Below are positions 37,390 through 49,101 of a stretch of 55,090 nucleotides of DNA, one piece after another. The translations under genes were made by a program, and so were the position numbers. A model generated the notes under the pieces. That model was not told the origin of the DNA. It saw nothing but the letters and a program-made list of their open reading frames with translations, and searched no databases. Numbering within the stretch: the stretch's first letter is position 1; each line of letters opens with the position of its first letter. Source of the stretch: Aeromicrobium sp. (GTDB lineage: Bacteria; Actinomycetota; Actinomycetes; Propionibacteriales; Nocardioidaceae); contig JAOPXO010000053.1 of the NCBI GenBank assembly GCA_025965115.1, positions 1 through 55,090 of the forward strand, read 5' to 3'.

Positions 37390-38307
37390 TCAGAAAGCGT
37401 CGAGCAAGTCGATTGAGAAGATCAGCGTGTCGCCGCCCTTGATGTCCGGCGGGCTGCCCGCAGCCTTGTAGGCAACGCTGGCGGGACAGACGAGCACGAC
37501 GCGACTGCCGACCTTCTGGCCGACGAGCTCATCGGTCCAGCACTTGATCAACTGGCCTTCAGTGAGCTGGAACGACGACGCTGCGCCGCGCGCCCAAGAG
37601 GAGTCGAAGACCTTGCCGGCCGGGTAGATCTGTCCGACGTACTGAACGCTGAGGGTCTGGCCGGTCTTGACCGTTGCGCCGCTGCCCTGGATCACGACGT
37701 GCGCGCTCTCCTTGGTCTGCTTGGCTGCGGTCTTGCTCGTCTTGGCGAACTTGTCGGGCTGGTTCTTGGCGTCCAGCACGAGCTTGGGCAGATCACTCGG
37801 CAGGCTCTTTGCCTTGCCGGCAGCCATCGGCGGCACCTTGGCCACGATGTCGAACAGGAAGACCATCGTGTCGGTCTTCTTCATGTCGAGATCGGGCTGG
37901 GCCTTGCCGAAGCCATCCTTTGGCGGAATCGCGACGAGCACCCTGCTGCCGACGGTCTGGTTGGTCAGGCCCTTGACGAAGCCGGGCAGAATCGTCGTCG
38001 GCGACAGTGTGATGGTCAGCGGCTTGTTACTCGTGAATGAGTTGTCGAACTGCTTGCCGGTGCGGCCGTTGACGGCGACGTAGTTGACCTTCACCGAATC
38101 GCCTGCGACCACCTTGACGCCGCCACCCTTGTTGAGCACGCGAGTCGTGGTCTTGGTGGCCTTGAAGCCCTTGCCGACCTTGACCTTCGGGCTGGCCGCC
38201 TTGCTCACGGTGACCTTGTCGAGGCTGCCGCCGGACGAGTCACTTCCGCCACAGCCCGCGAGGACAAGACTGGCAGCGGCAAGTGTTGCCAGGAGAGTAC
38301 GACGCAC
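37390..38307 (-). CDS. FKBP-type peptidyl-prolyl isomerase lipoprotein, tandem FKBP domains
   Basis: Lipobox LVLAGCGGSDSSGG; two FKBP-like repeats (SVKVNYVAVNGRTGKQFDNSF; TLSVQYVGQIYPAGKVFDSSW). Confidence 0.88.
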   Translation of the reverse strand: MRRTLLATLAAASLVLAGCGGSDSSGGSLDKVTVSKAASPKVKVGKGFKATKTTTRVLNKGGGVKVVAGDSVKVNYVAVNGRTGKQFDNSFTSNKPLTITLSPTTILPGFVKGLTNQTVGSRVLVAIPPKDGFGKAQPDLDMKKTDTMVFLFDIVAKVPPMAAGKAKSLPSDLPKLVLDAKNQPDKFAKTSKTAAKQTKESAHVVIQGSGATVKTGQTLSVQYVGQIYPAGKVFDSSWARGAASSFQLTEGQLIKCWTDELVGQKVGSRVVLVCPASVAYKAAGSPPDIKGGDTLIFSIDLLDAF

Positions 38308-38373
38308 GACACAACCTTTGATGGTGAGGACAGGCCGTGGTCATCCTAACGACCTCGGCCAAGATGCTGACGG

Positions 38374-39735
38374 TCACATACCGTCGATGAGGCGTTGCAC
38401 CCGCTCGTCGTGGGACCGAAATGGATCTTTGCAGAGCACGGTGCGTTGGGCCTGATCGTTGAGCTTGAGATGCACCCAGTCGACGGTGAAGTCGCGTCGG
38501 CGCTCCTGGGCGCGTTTGATGAAGTCTCCGCGTAGTCTGGCGCGCGTCGTCTGTGGCGGCACCGACTTGGCTTGGAAGACATCGAGGTCATTCGTCACCC
38601 GGGCGACAGCACCCTGCTTCTCCAGCAGGTAGAAGATTCCGCGGTCGCGACGGATGTCGTGATAGGCGAGGTCGAGCTGTGCGATGCGTGGATCGCCCCA
38701 GCTCATGCCGTGAACTGTGCGGTAGCGGTCGAGCAGCTTGTATTTGATGACCCAGTCGATCTCTCGCTCGACGAGTGAGAGATCTTCGGACTCCACGGCC
38801 TTGAGGGTCCGCTCCCACAGATCGAGGACCCGGGTGATGGTGGGCGTGTGCAGGCCGTGGCGGTCGACGAACTCAGCGGCTTTCCCGAAGTACTCGGCCT
38901 GAATCTCCAACGCAGACAGCTCGCGGCCATTCGCGAGCTGAACCTTCTTGCGGCCGGTCATGTCGTGGGCGATCTCGCGGATCGCCCGGATCGGGTTGTC
39001 GAGCGTCATGTCGCGCATCGAGACACCGCCCTCGATCATCCGCAGCACGAGGTCGGTCGTCGCCACCTTGAGCAGCGTGGTGGTTTCGCTCATGTTGGAG
39101 TCGCCGACGATGACGTGCAGACGCCGGAAGCGCTCGGCATCGGCATGCGGCTCGTCGCGGGTGTTGATGATCGGCCGTGAGCGCGTGGTGGCGCTCGAGA
39201 CGCCTTCCCAGATGTGCTCGGCGCGCTGGCTGACCGAGAAGATCGTGCCGCGCGGCGTCTGCTGGATCTTGCCGGCACCGCAGATGATCTGACGTGACAC
39301 CAGGAACGGTATGAGGACGTCGGCAAGGCGGCTGAACTCCCCGGCACGGCTCACGAGGTAGTTCTCATGGCAGCCGTATGAGTTGCCGGCGGAGTCGGTG
39401 TTGTTCTTGAACAGGTAGATGTCGCCCTCGACGCCGTCATCGGCAAGCCGTTGCTGGGCGTCGATCATCAAGCCCTCGAGGATGCGCTCCCCCGCCCGAT
39501 CGTGGGTGACCAGATCGACGAGGTCATCGCATTCGGGCGTCGCGTACTCGGGATGGCTGCCGACATCGAGGTACAGGCGTGCCCCATTGCGCAGAAACAC
39601 ATTGCTGCTGCGGCCCCACGAGACCACGCGGCGGAACAGATAGCGGGCGACCTCGTCGGGCGACAGGCGGCGCTGCCCCTTGAACGAGCACGTCACGCCG
39701 TACTCGTTCTCGATACCGAAGATTCGGCGGTCCAT
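38374..39735 (-). CDS. pafA: Pup-protein ligase PafA
   Basis: [16 protein letters not shown]...[14 protein letters not shown]. Confidence 0.95.
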   Translation of the reverse strand: MDRRIFGIENEYGVTCSFKGQRRLSPDEVARYLFRRVVSWGRSSNVFLRNGARLYLDVGSHPEYATPECDDLVDLVTHDRAGERILEGLMIDAQQRLADDGVEGDIYLFKNNTDSAGNSYGCHENYLVSRAGEFSRLADVLIPFLVSRQIICGAGKIQQTPRGTIFSVSQRAEHIWEGVSSATTRSRPIINTRDEPHADAERFRRLHVIVGDSNMSETTTLLKVATTDLVLRMIEGGVSMRDMTLDNPIRAIREIAHDMTGRKKVQLANGRELSALEIQAEYFGKAAEFVDRHGLHTPTITRVLDLWERTLKAVESEDLSLVEREIDWVIKYKLLDRYRTVHGMSWGDPRIAQLDLAYHDIRRDRGIFYLLEKQGAVARVTNDLDVFQAKSVPPQTTRARLRGDFIKRAQERRRDFTVDWVHLKLNDQAQRTVLCKDPFRSHDERVQRLIDGM

Positions 39736-39785
39736 ACGCTCAGCCTAGTCGGGCGAACACGTGCTGGCCGCGCGGCGCGCAAACG

Positions 39786-41567
39786 TCACAGTGTTGTAGC
39801 CGGCGCATACTCGCGCAGAAGCAGCAGCATTTCCTCGTACGGACCGATCACGTACGCAAGATCACCGGAGGCGAATCTTGTGTTGCGGCGCGGCGGGTGC
39901 TCGGTCGATCCATCGGTGCGGCGCAGCGAGACGACCCGCACGCGAGCCGACAGCTCGACCATCGCGAGTCCGTCGAGCCCGCTGCGTGGCTCCACGCCGA
40001 CGCTCGCGACAACGAGCGGCTGATCGCCAACGTAGAACGTGCTCAGGATGTTGAGTCCGAGAGCGGCACCGACGAACCACGGTGCAGCCAGCGCGGCCGG
40101 CGAGCGTACGTAGCGAAAGTCGAAGCTGCTCTCGACGGTTTGTGCAAGGCGGCGGTCGAACAGTCGCAGCACGACCGGGACGTCCGACCATCGATCGGCC
40201 AACAGATCGCGCACGGCAAGACCGGTCTCGATGTTCGCGAGGTCGTCGCTGGTCATGACCGCGACCGCCCGCGCCGCACCGAGCCGTACCGCCGACAACG
40301 TCTCGGGCAGCGTTGCGTCGGCCACCAGGAGGGGAACCTTGGCCCGGGACAGCTGTGCCAGGAAGCGATTGTCCTCGTCGGACTCCACGACGACGACGTC
40401 GACACCGGCCGCCCTGAGACCGTCGACGATCGCGATGCCGATCGATCCCAGGCCCACCACGATCACGTGATCCGACAGTCCGTCGACCTTGCGACGACCG
40501 AGTGTCTGCTGGATGGTCCGACTGATCAGGGCGTTCGTGAGCAGGGCAAAGAACACTGTCGCCAGCGTCGCGCCGACCACCATCAGCAAGATTGCCCAGA
40601 GACGGAGCCACGAGTGCTGGTCACGGAAATAGAAGTCGCCGTAGCCGACCGTCCCGATCGTCTCGACCGTGAAGTACAACGCGTCGAGGGGCGACATGCG
40701 GGTGCCGTCAGGCTCTCTGTAGCCCACGATGAGGACGGCGATCGAGGTCCCAGTGAGCACGGCGAGCGCGACCAGGGCGCGCTTGAGCCGACGATCCATC
40801 CCGGAGATCACGGCCCGGAGCAGCGAGGCGCGGCCCTTTGCCTCCGTACGAGGCGCACGAGCGCCGATGAAGGCCAGAGGAGCGGCTTTGCGCTGCTGGG
40901 GCGCAATATCAGCAGCGAGCAGATCCTCGGCGGTCCCGATCATGACGGCGGTGTCTCCAGCTGCGATCAACTCGTCGCGGCCGGGGGCAATGATGACCTG
41001 CGCACTGCCGGCGGGGATGATCGCAATCGGTGCAAGATCGCCGTACACGTCGCGCAATGATCCCGACGTCGAGCACACCGTCTCGGTGACCACGAGCCGG
41101 TCGTCACCCAGCACGAGTCGCTGTACCCCCGTACGAACACAGGCTTCGACCACCGACGGAGCCGAGAGACTCGCGACGTCCAGCACAGCTACGCCGATGT
41201 CCTCGAGTGCGCGACCCACTGATGCGTTGCGCAGCTGTACGACCACGCGGACGGAAGGTCGCAGCTCTCGTACTAGAAGTGCGGTTGCGAGGGTGTGGAG
41301 GTCACTGGATTCCACACAGACGAGAGCCTGTGCCCCGCCGAGGCCGGCTGTCACCAGAGTCTCGTGTTGTCGCGAGTCACCAGCGATGTGGGGTACGCCG
41401 AGCGCTGCCAGCGCTGGAAGTAGTCGCGCGTCCGGAAGGTCGTCCACCACGACTACGGCGACGCCGGCAAGGTCGAGCTGCTCCACTATCCGGAGACCCT
41501 CGTCGTGCAGGCCGCACACGATGACGTGTCCGGTCAGAGCCTCGGTGTCAGGTGGCGAGGCGGACAT
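39786..41567 (-). CDS. RCK - 2TM pore (TVGYGD) - RCK potassium channel-like protein
   Basis: HVIVCGLHDEGLRIVEQLDLAG; TVETIGTVGYGDFYF; HVIVVGLGSIGIAIVDGLRAAG. Confidence 0.88.
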   Translation of the reverse strand: MSASPPDTEALTGHVIVCGLHDEGLRIVEQLDLAGVAVVVVDDLPDARLLPALAALGVPHIAGDSRQHETLVTAGLGGAQALVCVESSDLHTLATALLVRELRPSVRVVVQLRNASVGRALEDIGVAVLDVASLSAPSVVEACVRTGVQRLVLGDDRLVVTETVCSTSGSLRDVYGDLAPIAIIPAGSAQVIIAPGRDELIAAGDTAVMIGTAEDLLAADIAPQQRKAAPLAFIGARAPRTEAKGRASLLRAVISGMDRRLKRALVALAVLTGTSIAVLIVGYREPDGTRMSPLDALYFTVETIGTVGYGDFYFRDQHSWLRLWAILLMVVGATLATVFFALLTNALISRTIQQTLGRRKVDGLSDHVIVVGLGSIGIAIVDGLRAAGVDVVVVESDEDNRFLAQLSRAKVPLLVADATLPETLSAVRLGAARAVAVMTSDDLANIETGLAVRDLLADRWSDVPVVLRLFDRRLAQTVESSFDFRYVRSPAALAAPWFVGAALGLNILSTFYVGDQPLVVASVGVEPRSGLDGLAMVELSARVRVVSLRRTDGSTEHPPRRNTRFASGDLAYVIGPYEEMLLLLREYAPATTL

Positions 41568-41638
41568 CCCGCCAGCGTGGCCGCCCGATGTTGCCGGCCG
41601 GTTCCGTGCGGGTTAACCCCAGTTGCGCATGTGGGCGA

Positions 41639-42334
41639 TCACGAACCGAGTGCGGCGGTGACATCGACGTCGCTCAGCCGCCGGAACTTGCGGGGTTGCG
41701 ATCGGGTGCGGGTCAGGACTGCCACCTCGAGCGCGGACGCCTCGACCGTGCGAGCCGGCTCGACATCCTGGCCGAGCGCGGTCACGGCGATACTCATCGC
41801 CTTCCCGAGTTTCAGACCGGCCTTGTAGTGCTCACCGAGATGAGCCTCAACCTCTTCGCTCTGACCACCCATGACGCCAAAGCCCTGCACGTCGGCAACT
41901 GAGCCGTCATACATCAGCCGATAGATCTGGTCTTCCTCGCTGGTGTCGCCGACCTCGGCGACGAAGATCTCGACCTCGTAGGGCTTCTCACCGCCGGAGG
42001 AGAAGATCGTGCCGAGCGTCTGGGCGTAGGCGTTGGCCAGTCCCCGGCCGGTGACATCCCGACGGTCATAGGAATAGCCGCGCAGGTCGGCAAGGCGCAC
42101 GCCCGCAATGCGGAGGTTCTCGAACTCGTTGTAGCGACCCACCGCGGCAAAGCCGATGCGGTCGTAGATCTCGCTGATCTTGTGCAGTGCGCGCGAAGGG
42201 TTCTCCGCGACGAACAAGATGCCGTCGGCGTACTGCACGACAGCGACGCTTCGACCCCGGGAGATGCCTTTGCGCGCGAAGTCGGCGCGGTCCTTCATCA
42301 GCTGTTCGGGCGAGACGTAGAACGGTTGCGTCAT
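41639..42334 (-). CDS. prcA: Proteasome alpha subunit
   Basis: [45 protein letters not shown]; start placed at 42334. Confidence 0.95.
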   Translation of the reverse strand: MTQPFYVSPEQLMKDRADFARKGISRGRSVAVVQYADGILFVAENPSRALHKISEIYDRIGFAAVGRYNEFENLRIAGVRLADLRGYSYDRRDVTGRGLANAYAQTLGTIFSSGGEKPYEVEIFVAEVGDTSEEDQIYRLMYDGSVADVQGFGVMGGQSEEVEAHLGEHYKAGLKLGKAMSIAVTALGQDVEPARTVEASALEVAVLTRTRSQPRKFRRLSDVDVTAALGS

Positions 42335-42362
42335 CGTTGGCCTCCAGACATGGTGCGCATCA

Positions 42363-43187
42363 TCAGCTGAGAGGGGCGTTGGGGCCGTCGGGACGGGCCA
42401 TCCGGCCGCCAATGACGTCATCGGCGATCGCGCCGACCTCGTCATCGGAGAGTCGGCGGTAGCCCTCGGCAGTGACCACGGCGACGACCGGGAAGATGCG
42501 GCGGGTCAGATCGGGGCCGCCGGTGGCCGAATCGTCATCGGCCGCGTCGTAGAGGGCCTGGATCGTCGCCGTGACGCAATCGGCCTCGGTCAGATCGGGT
42601 CCGTAGATCTTCTTGAGCGAGCCGCGGGCGAACATCGAGCCGGAGCCGACCGAGTGGAAGCCGCTGAACTCCTCGTAGCGGCCGCCAGTGACGTCATAGG
42701 AGAAGATGCGGCCCTGCTGGGTCTCGAGGTCGAAGCCGGCGAACAGCGGCACCACGGCGAGCCCCTGCATTGCGAGACCGAGGTTGCCGCGGATCAGTGC
42801 GGCGAGGCGGTTGGCTTTGCCGTCGGCCGACAACACCATGCCTTCGATTTTTTCGTAGTGCTCGAGCTCGACCTGGAACAGCCGGACCAGCTCGATTGCC
42901 AGGCCGGCACTGCCGGCGATGCCGATGCAGGAGTATTCGTCGGCCGGGAAGACCTTCTGGATGTCGCGCTGCGCGATGACATTGCCCATCGTGGCGCGAC
43001 GGTCGCCGGCCATCACGACTCCGCCGTCGAACGTCGCTGCGACGATCGTCGTGCCATGCGGGGCGAGGTCGCCGTGCGCGCCTTCGCCGCGGGTCGCAGC
43101 GCCTGGCATCAGATCTGGCGCCTGGGAGGCGAGGTAGTCGGCGAAGGAGGATGAACCCGACAGGCGGTTGCCGTCAGGCAGCATCAC
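42363..43187 (-). CDS. prcB: Proteasome beta subunit
   Basis: Propeptide ending [23 protein letters not shown]. Confidence 0.96.
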   Translation of the reverse strand: MMLPDGNRLSGSSSFADYLASQAPDLMPGAATRGEGAHGDLAPHGTTIVAATFDGGVVMAGDRRATMGNVIAQRDIQKVFPADEYSCIGIAGSAGLAIELVRLFQVELEHYEKIEGMVLSADGKANRLAALIRGNLGLAMQGLAVVPLFAGFDLETQQGRIFSYDVTGGRYEEFSGFHSVGSGSMFARGSLKKIYGPDLTEADCVTATIQALYDAADDDSATGGPDLTRRIFPVVAVVTAEGYRRLSDDEVGAIADDVIGGRMARPDGPNAPLS

Positions 43188-43378
43188 TGCCCGCCCTTCT
43201 GCACGAAGCTGCGCACGAACTCCTCGGCATTTTCCTCGAGCACGTCGTCGATCTCGTCGAGGATCGAGTCGACGTCGTCATCGAGCTTGACCTTCTGCTC
43301 CGTGTCGACCTCGGTCGAATCGACCTGAGCCTCGGCCTCGGTGGATTTGCGGGTGCTCTTGTGCTGCTGTTCGGACAT
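43184..43378 (-). CDS. pup: Prokaryotic ubiquitin-like protein Pup
   Basis: 64 aa ending [11 protein letters not shown]; overlaps prcB. Confidence 0.96.
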   Translation of the reverse strand: MSEQQHKSTRKSTEAEAQVDSTEVDTEQKVKLDDDVDSILDEIDDVLEENAEEFVRSFVQKGGQ

Positions 43379-43431
43379 ACGCCAACCCTATCTCGCGCGA
43401 CTGACTTGCACGGGCCGTAGCCACCGGATTC

Positions 43432-44934
43432 TTAGCGCTTGGTGATCGCCGCGAACAGGTCTGCTGCCGTGCCGCTGGTCTCGAACAGCTCGCCGACGTG
43501 CTCGGCGGTGCCTCTCAGGGGCTCCATCGTCGGTATGCGTTGCAGCGAATCGTGGCCTGGGAGGTCGAAGATCACCGAGTCCCACGAGGCCGCGGCGATG
43601 TCCTTGGCGAACTTCGTGAGGCACATACCGCGGAAGTAGGCGCGGGTGTCCTGCGGTGGGTCAGTCACCGCTGCCGCGATCTGGGCCTCGGTGATCAATC
43701 GGTCGATCCGGCCCGTGCGTACGAGCTGGTGGTAGAGCCCTTTGTGCAGCCGGATGTCGTGGTACTGGACGTCGACGAGGTGCAGCTTCGCGTGATCCCA
43801 CTCGAGCCCGTCACGTTCGCGGTAGCGCTCAAGCAGGGCCAGCTTGGCTACCCAGTCGAGCTCGCGTACGCACTCCATCGGATCACGTGCCAGGCGGTCG
43901 AGGACGCTCTCCCAACGGCTCAGGATGTCATCGGTCTGCTCGTCCGACCCCTCGCGCTCCACGAACGCCTTGGCCTGGGTGAGGTAGTGCCCCTGAATCT
44001 CCAGCGCCGTCATCGAGCGTCCGTCGGCAAGCTGCACGGTCGTCGTCAGTGTCGGGTCGTACGAGATCTCGTGCAGGGCGGTGACCGGTGTGGCCAGCGC
44101 AAGGTTGCCGGTCAGGAAGCCGGCTTCAATCATCGCGAGCACCAGTGAGGTGGTGCCGTGCTTGAGGTAGATCGCCGTCTCGGAGCAGTTGGCATCGCCG
44201 ATGATCACGTGCAGGCGGCGGTACTTCTTCGGATCGGCATGGGGTTCGTCGCGGGTGTTGATGATTGGCCGCTTGAGCGTGGTCTCGAGCCCGACACCGA
44301 CTTCGAAGTAGTCGGCGCGCTGGCTGATCTGGAAGGCGTGGACGCTGCCGTCCTGCTTCTGGCCGACCCGTCCGGCGCCGGTGAACACCTGGCGCGAGAC
44401 GAAGAACGGCGTGAGGTGCTCGACGATTTTGTCGAACGGCACGTCACGGCGCATCAGATAGTTCTCATGCGCTCCGTAGGAGGCGCCCTTGTTGTCGATG
44501 TTGTTCTTGTAGAGCACGATCGGCGCGGTGTTGGGGATCTGCGCTGCGAGCTCGGCACCCAGCCGCATGACGTTCTCGCCGGCCTTCTCCCAGATCACCA
44601 CATCCATCGGATTGGTGACCTCGGGGCTGGAGTACTCCGGGTGTGCGTGATCGACATAGAGCCGCGCGCCGTTGGTGAGGATGATGTTGGCCAGACCCAT
44701 GTCCTCGTCGGTGAGCTGGGACGGGTCGGCGACCTCACGGCTCAGGTCGAATCCGCGCGCGTCACGCAGCGGGTTCTCCTCCTCGAAGTCCCAGCGGGCG
44801 CGGCGGGTCAGGCCGTGTGCGGCGGCGTACGCGTTGACGACGTGAGTCGACGCGACCATCGGGTTGGCGTGCGGCTGTCCTTGCACGGCGATGCCGTACT
44901 CGACCTCACTCCCCTGCACCCGTCTCACGCTCAT
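43432..44934 (-). CDS. dop: Depupylase/deamidase Dop
   Basis: [19 protein letters not shown]...[15 protein letters not shown]. Confidence 0.95.
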   Translation of the reverse strand: MSVRRVQGSEVEYGIAVQGQPHANPMVASTHVVNAYAAAHGLTRRARWDFEEENPLRDARGFDLSREVADPSQLTDEDMGLANIILTNGARLYVDHAHPEYSSPEVTNPMDVVIWEKAGENVMRLGAELAAQIPNTAPIVLYKNNIDNKGASYGAHENYLMRRDVPFDKIVEHLTPFFVSRQVFTGAGRVGQKQDGSVHAFQISQRADYFEVGVGLETTLKRPIINTRDEPHADPKKYRRLHVIIGDANCSETAIYLKHGTTSLVLAMIEAGFLTGNLALATPVTALHEISYDPTLTTTVQLADGRSMTALEIQGHYLTQAKAFVEREGSDEQTDDILSRWESVLDRLARDPMECVRELDWVAKLALLERYRERDGLEWDHAKLHLVDVQYHDIRLHKGLYHQLVRTGRIDRLITEAQIAAAVTDPPQDTRAYFRGMCLTKFAKDIAAASWDSVIFDLPGHDSLQRIPTMEPLRGTAEHVGELFETSGTAADLFAAITKR

Positions 44935-45061
44935 GCGGCCAGCCTACGGTCACGCATGTGGCGTCCGAGTCGTTGGTCACACTGGAGCAACGTGGCTCGT
45001 CACGTTCCTGGGTCAGGGCTAGCATTCTGGTTGCACGCCGCAACAACAGACGAGGACAACG

Positions 45062-46810
45062 TTGAGCACACCGACCCGTACTCCCTCACGCTGGGCCGCC
45101 GACCATCCGCACTACCGCTGGATCGCCCTGTCGAACACGACCCTGGGCATGCTCATCGTGACGATCAATTCGTCGATCGTGATCATCTCGCTGCCGGCGA
45201 TCTTCCGCGGCATCTCGCTCGATCCGCTGGCCCCCGGCAATGTCAGCTATCTGCTGTGGATCCTGATGGGCTTCCTGCTGGTGTCGGCCGTACTCGTGGT
45301 GTCACTCGGCCGGCTCGGTGACATCTACGGCCGGGTGAAGATCTACAACGGCGGCTTCGTGGTGTTCTCTATCGCCTCGGTGGCGCTCGCTCTCGACCCG
45401 TTCCAGCACGGCTCGGGTGCGATGTGGCTGATCATCTGGCGGCTCGTTCAAGGCGTCGGCGGCGCGATGCTGTTCGCCAATTCGACCGCGATCCTGACCG
45501 ATGCGTTCCCGTCCAATCAGCGCGGTATGGCGCTCGGCATCAACCAGGTGGCGGCGCTTGGCGGGTCCTTCATCGGGTTGATCCTGGGCGGAGTCCTCGC
45601 CGAATGGCATTGGCGCGCGGTGTTCTGGGTGAGTGTCCCGGTTGGCATCGTCGGCACGATCTGGGCATACCGATCGCTCCACGAGCTGGGCGAACGACGT
45701 CCTGCCAAGCTCGACATCCCCGGAAACCTCGCGTTCGGCGTGGGCCTGTCGGCGCTTCTCGCTGCCATCACATACGGGATCCAGCCCTATGGCAGCCACA
45801 CGATGGGCTGGCTCAATCCCTGGGTCCTCGCAGGACTGATCGGCGGTCCGCTCCTGCTCGTGGTGTTCTGCATCATCGAGACCAAGGTCGCCGAGCCGAT
45901 GTTCGATCTGGGACTGTTCAAGATCAAGGCCTTCAGCGCCGGCAACTTCGCGGGTCTTCTCGCCTCGATGGGTCGCGGCGGCCTGCAGTTCATGCTGATC
46001 ATCTGGCTCCAGGGGATCTGGCTGCCGCTGCACGGCTATTCGTTCGAGTCCACTCCCCTGTGGGCCGGTATCTATCTGCTGCCGCTGACACTGGGCTTCC
46101 TCGTCGCCGGCCCGCTGTCGGGGTTCTATTCGGACCGGTTCGGCGCTCGTGCCTTCGCGACCGGTGGGCTCCTGCTCGTCGCGGCGTCCTTCGTCGGCCT
46201 GATGATCATCCCGACCGACTTCATCTACTGGCAGTTCGCGGCGATCATCGCGCTCGCCGGCATCGGATCCGGACTCTTCTCGGCACCCAACACGACCGCG
46301 ATCATGAACAGCGTCCCGGCCCGTCAACGCGGCGCGGCCGCCGGTATGACCGGCACCTTCTTCAACTCGGGCTCGTCGCTGTCGATCGGCATCTTCTTCT
46401 CACTGATGATCGCCGGCCTGGCCAGCGCCCTGCCGAAGACGTTGACGAACGGTCTGGCCGCTCAAGGGGTGTCGCACACGACCGCGGCACAGATCGGCAA
46501 TCTGCCTCCTGTGGGTTCCCTGTTCGCAGCATTCCTCGGCTACAACCCGGTCGAGAGCTTGCTGGGACCTTCCGGCACGCTCAAGACACTCCCGAAGGCC
46601 AATGTCGACAAGCTGACCGGCAAGGAGTTCTTCCCGCACCTGATCTCGCAGCCGTTCCACCACGGACTGGTGATCGTGTTCGGCGCAGCCGCGATCATGA
46701 TGGTGGTCGCCGCGGCAGCATCCCTGACCCGTGGCACGCGCTACATCCACGACGACTCGTCCGACCGGGGCACGGCCGAGGCGGAGATCAACGAGTCCCG
46801 GGCGCTCTAG
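45062..46810 (+). CDS. DHA2/EmrB-type MFS transporter
   Basis: 14 TM-type layout; SLPAIFRGI..., LGRLGDIYGRVKIYNGGF, ILTDAFPSNQRGMALGINQVAALGGSFIGLILGGVLAEWHWRAVF. Confidence 0.88.
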   Translation: MSTPTRTPSRWAADHPHYRWIALSNTTLGMLIVTINSSIVIISLPAIFRGISLDPLAPGNVSYLLWILMGFLLVSAVLVVSLGRLGDIYGRVKIYNGGFVVFSIASVALALDPFQHGSGAMWLIIWRLVQGVGGAMLFANSTAILTDAFPSNQRGMALGINQVAALGGSFIGLILGGVLAEWHWRAVFWVSVPVGIVGTIWAYRSLHELGERRPAKLDIPGNLAFGVGLSALLAAITYGIQPYGSHTMGWLNPWVLAGLIGGPLLLVVFCIIETKVAEPMFDLGLFKIKAFSAGNFAGLLASMGRGGLQFMLIIWLQGIWLPLHGYSFESTPLWAGIYLLPLTLGFLVAGPLSGFYSDRFGARAFATGGLLLVAASFVGLMIIPTDFIYWQFAAIIALAGIGSGLFSAPNTTAIMNSVPARQRGAAAGMTGTFFNSGSSLSIGIFFSLMIAGLASALPKTLTNGLAAQGVSHTTAAQIGNLPPVGSLFAAFLGYNPVESLLGPSGTLKTLPKANVDKLTGKEFFPHLISQPFHHGLVIVFGAAAIMMVVAAAASLTRGTRYIHDDSSDRGTAEAEINESRAL

Positions 46811-47268
46811 ACCAGTTTGGCGAGGTGGACGCTGATTTCCTCGTCGGCATAAAAGCCGAACGGCTCGATATCGGTGTAGCCCGACGAACGATAGAGGCCG
46901 ATTGCCTCGGGCTGCGGCTGTCCGGTCTCGAGGATCAGCCTGGTGATGCCGGCCTCCGCCGCGGAACGTTCGAGCTCCGCCAGCACGGCCCTCGCCAGGC
47001 CGAGACCGCGGAACTGATCGCGTACGTACATCCGCTTGATCTCGGCGTCAGTGCCGTGCCGTCGCCAGCCACCCATCGCCGCCGGGACACCGTCGACGTA
47101 CGCCATCACGAATCGGCCGCCAGGGCCCACGAATTCCGTGGTGTCGATCGGAGCGATGTCGTTGCCGCCGTAACGACGGACGTACTCCTGCTGCACCTCG
47201 TCAGTCAGCAACTGTGCGTCGGCGCTGTCGTAGGCAACGTCGCGAATGTCGTGCTTCAGCGTTGCCAA
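46807..47268 (-). CDS. GNAT family N-acetyltransferase
   Basis: MYVRDQFRGLGLARAVLAELERSAAEAG...LYRSSGYTDIEPFG. Confidence 0.85.
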   Translation of the reverse strand: MATLKHDIRDVAYDSADAQLLTDEVQQEYVRRYGGNDIAPIDTTEFVGPGGRFVMAYVDGVPAAMGGWRRHGTDAEIKRMYVRDQFRGLGLARAVLAELERSAAEAGITRLILETGQPQPEAIGLYRSSGYTDIEPFGFYADEEISVHLAKLV

Positions 47269-47280
47269 GAATCAATGCGG

Positions 47281-49005
47281 CTAGAGGTACTGGCCGGTGT
47301 TGGCGACCGTGTCGATCGACCGTCCGGGCTCATTGCCGCTCTTGCCGGAGATGAGGGTGCGGATGAACACGATGCGCTCACCCTTCTTGCCCGAGATCCG
47401 CGCCCAGTCATCGGGGTTGGTCGTGTTGGGCAGGTCCTCGTTCTCCTTGAACTCATCGAGGCACGCCTGCAGCATGTGCTGCACCCGCAGGCCCCGCTGG
47501 CCGGTGTCGAGAAGATCCTTGATCGCCATCTTCTTGGCCCGGTCGACGATGTTCTGGATCATGGCGCCGGAGTTGAAGTCCTTGAAGTAGAGGACTTCCT
47601 TGTCGCCGTTGGCGTAGGTGACCTCGAGGAACTGGTTGTCCTCGGACTCGGTGTACATCCGCTCGACGGTGCGCTGGATCATCCCCGTCACACAAGCCTG
47701 ACGGTCGCCCTTCCACTCGGTGAGGTCGTCGGCGTGCAATGGCAGATTGACCGTGAGGTACTTGCTGAAGATGTCGCGAGCCGACTCGGCATCGGGACGC
47801 TCGATCTTGATCTTCACGTCGAGGCGGCCGGGCCGGAGGATCGCCGGGTCGATCATGTCCTCGCGGTTGGAGGCGCCAATCACGAGGACGTTTTCGAGAC
47901 CCTCGACGCCGTCGATCTCGCTCAGCAGCTGCGGGACGATGGTGTTCTCGACATCGGAGGAGACGCCCGATCCGCGCGTGCGGAACAACGAGTCCATCTC
48001 GTCGAAGAACACGATGACCGGGGTGCCCTCGCTCGCCTTCTCACGAGCCCGCTGGAAGACCAGGCGGATGTGCCGCTCGGTCTCGCCGACGTACTTGTTG
48101 AGCAGCTCGGGACCCTTGATGTTGAGGAAGTATGAGCGGCCTTCCTCGCCGGTGCGCTCGGAGACCTTCTTGGCCAGCGAGGCCGCGACCGCCTTGGCGA
48201 TCAGCGTCTTGCCGCAGCCGGGAGGGCCGTAGAGGAGCACGCCCTTGGGCGGCTTCAGCTCGTGCTCGATGAACAGCTCCGGGTGGAGATAGGGCATCTC
48301 GACGGCGTCGCGGATCGACTCGATCTGCTGCTTGAGTCCACCGATGCTGTCGTAGTCGATGTCGGGGACCTCCTCGAGGACGAGCTCCTCGACCTCGCTC
48401 TTAGGTACGCGCTCGTAGACGTAGCCAGAGCGGCTGTCGAGCAGCAGGGAGTCACCAGGACGGATCTTGAGTCCGAGCAGTGGGTCAGCCAGGCGCACGA
48501 CGCGTTCCTCGTCGGCGTTGCCCATGACCAAGGCGCGTTGGCCGTCCGCAAGGATCTCCTTGAGCGACACGACCTCGCCGGTCTGCTCGAAGTCGAGCGC
48601 CATCACGACATTCATGGCCTCGTTGAGGATGACCTCCTGGCCCTTGCGCAGGGTGTCCTTGTCGACCGCCGGGCTCACGTTGACGCGCAGCTTGCGTCCG
48701 CCGGTGAAGACGTCGATCGAGTCATCGTCATTGCGCTGGAGGAATGTGCCGAAGCCGGTCGGCGGCTGCGCCAACCGGTCGACTTCTTCCTTCAGGGTCA
48801 CGATCTGGTCACGCGCCTCGCGCAGCGTGGACGTCAGACGTTCGTTCTGGGAGCTGGTGGCAGAGAGCTTCGCCTCGATGTCGGCAAGACGCGAATCGGT
48901 GGAGCCTTCGGATCCGAGACGGCGGCGCAGATGTTCGACCTCCGCGCGCAAGTAGGCAAGCTCCTGGTCGGAACCACTCGTGTGGATGGACTCGTTGTCG
49001 GTCAT
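47281..49005 (-). CDS. arc: Proteasome-associated AAA+ ATPase ARC/Mpa
   Basis: N-terminal coiled coil, [31 protein letters not shown]-terminal [12 protein letters not shown] (gate-opening QYL). Confidence 0.95.
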   Translation of the reverse strand: MTDNESIHTSGSDQELAYLRAEVEHLRRRLGSEGSTDSRLADIEAKLSATSSQNERLTSTLREARDQIVTLKEEVDRLAQPPTGFGTFLQRNDDDSIDVFTGGRKLRVNVSPAVDKDTLRKGQEVILNEAMNVVMALDFEQTGEVVSLKEILADGQRALVMGNADEERVVRLADPLLGLKIRPGDSLLLDSRSGYVYERVPKSEVEELVLEEVPDIDYDSIGGLKQQIESIRDAVEMPYLHPELFIEHELKPPKGVLLYGPPGCGKTLIAKAVAASLAKKVSERTGEEGRSYFLNIKGPELLNKYVGETERHIRLVFQRAREKASEGTPVIVFFDEMDSLFRTRGSGVSSDVENTIVPQLLSEIDGVEGLENVLVIGASNREDMIDPAILRPGRLDVKIKIERPDAESARDIFSKYLTVNLPLHADDLTEWKGDRQACVTGMIQRTVERMYTESEDNQFLEVTYANGDKEVLYFKDFNSGAMIQNIVDRAKKMAIKDLLDTGQRGLRVQHMLQACLDEFKENEDLPNTTNPDDWARISGKKGERIVFIRTLISGKSGNEPGRSIDTVANTGQYL

Positions 49006-49101
49006 GGCCACCTCCTGCTTGTAGCCACGACCCTACCTGTCTGTGCCCACACGATGGATGTCATCTCGCACACACCGAGAATGTCGTTTAGGTGACTTTG
49101 G

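Noticed and set aside
45424-48135. 903-aa plus-strand ORF
   Set aside because: Overlaps the MFS gene in another frame and runs antisense to GNAT and arc/mpa; Arg-rich, low-complexity translation typical of shadow frames in high-GC DNA.
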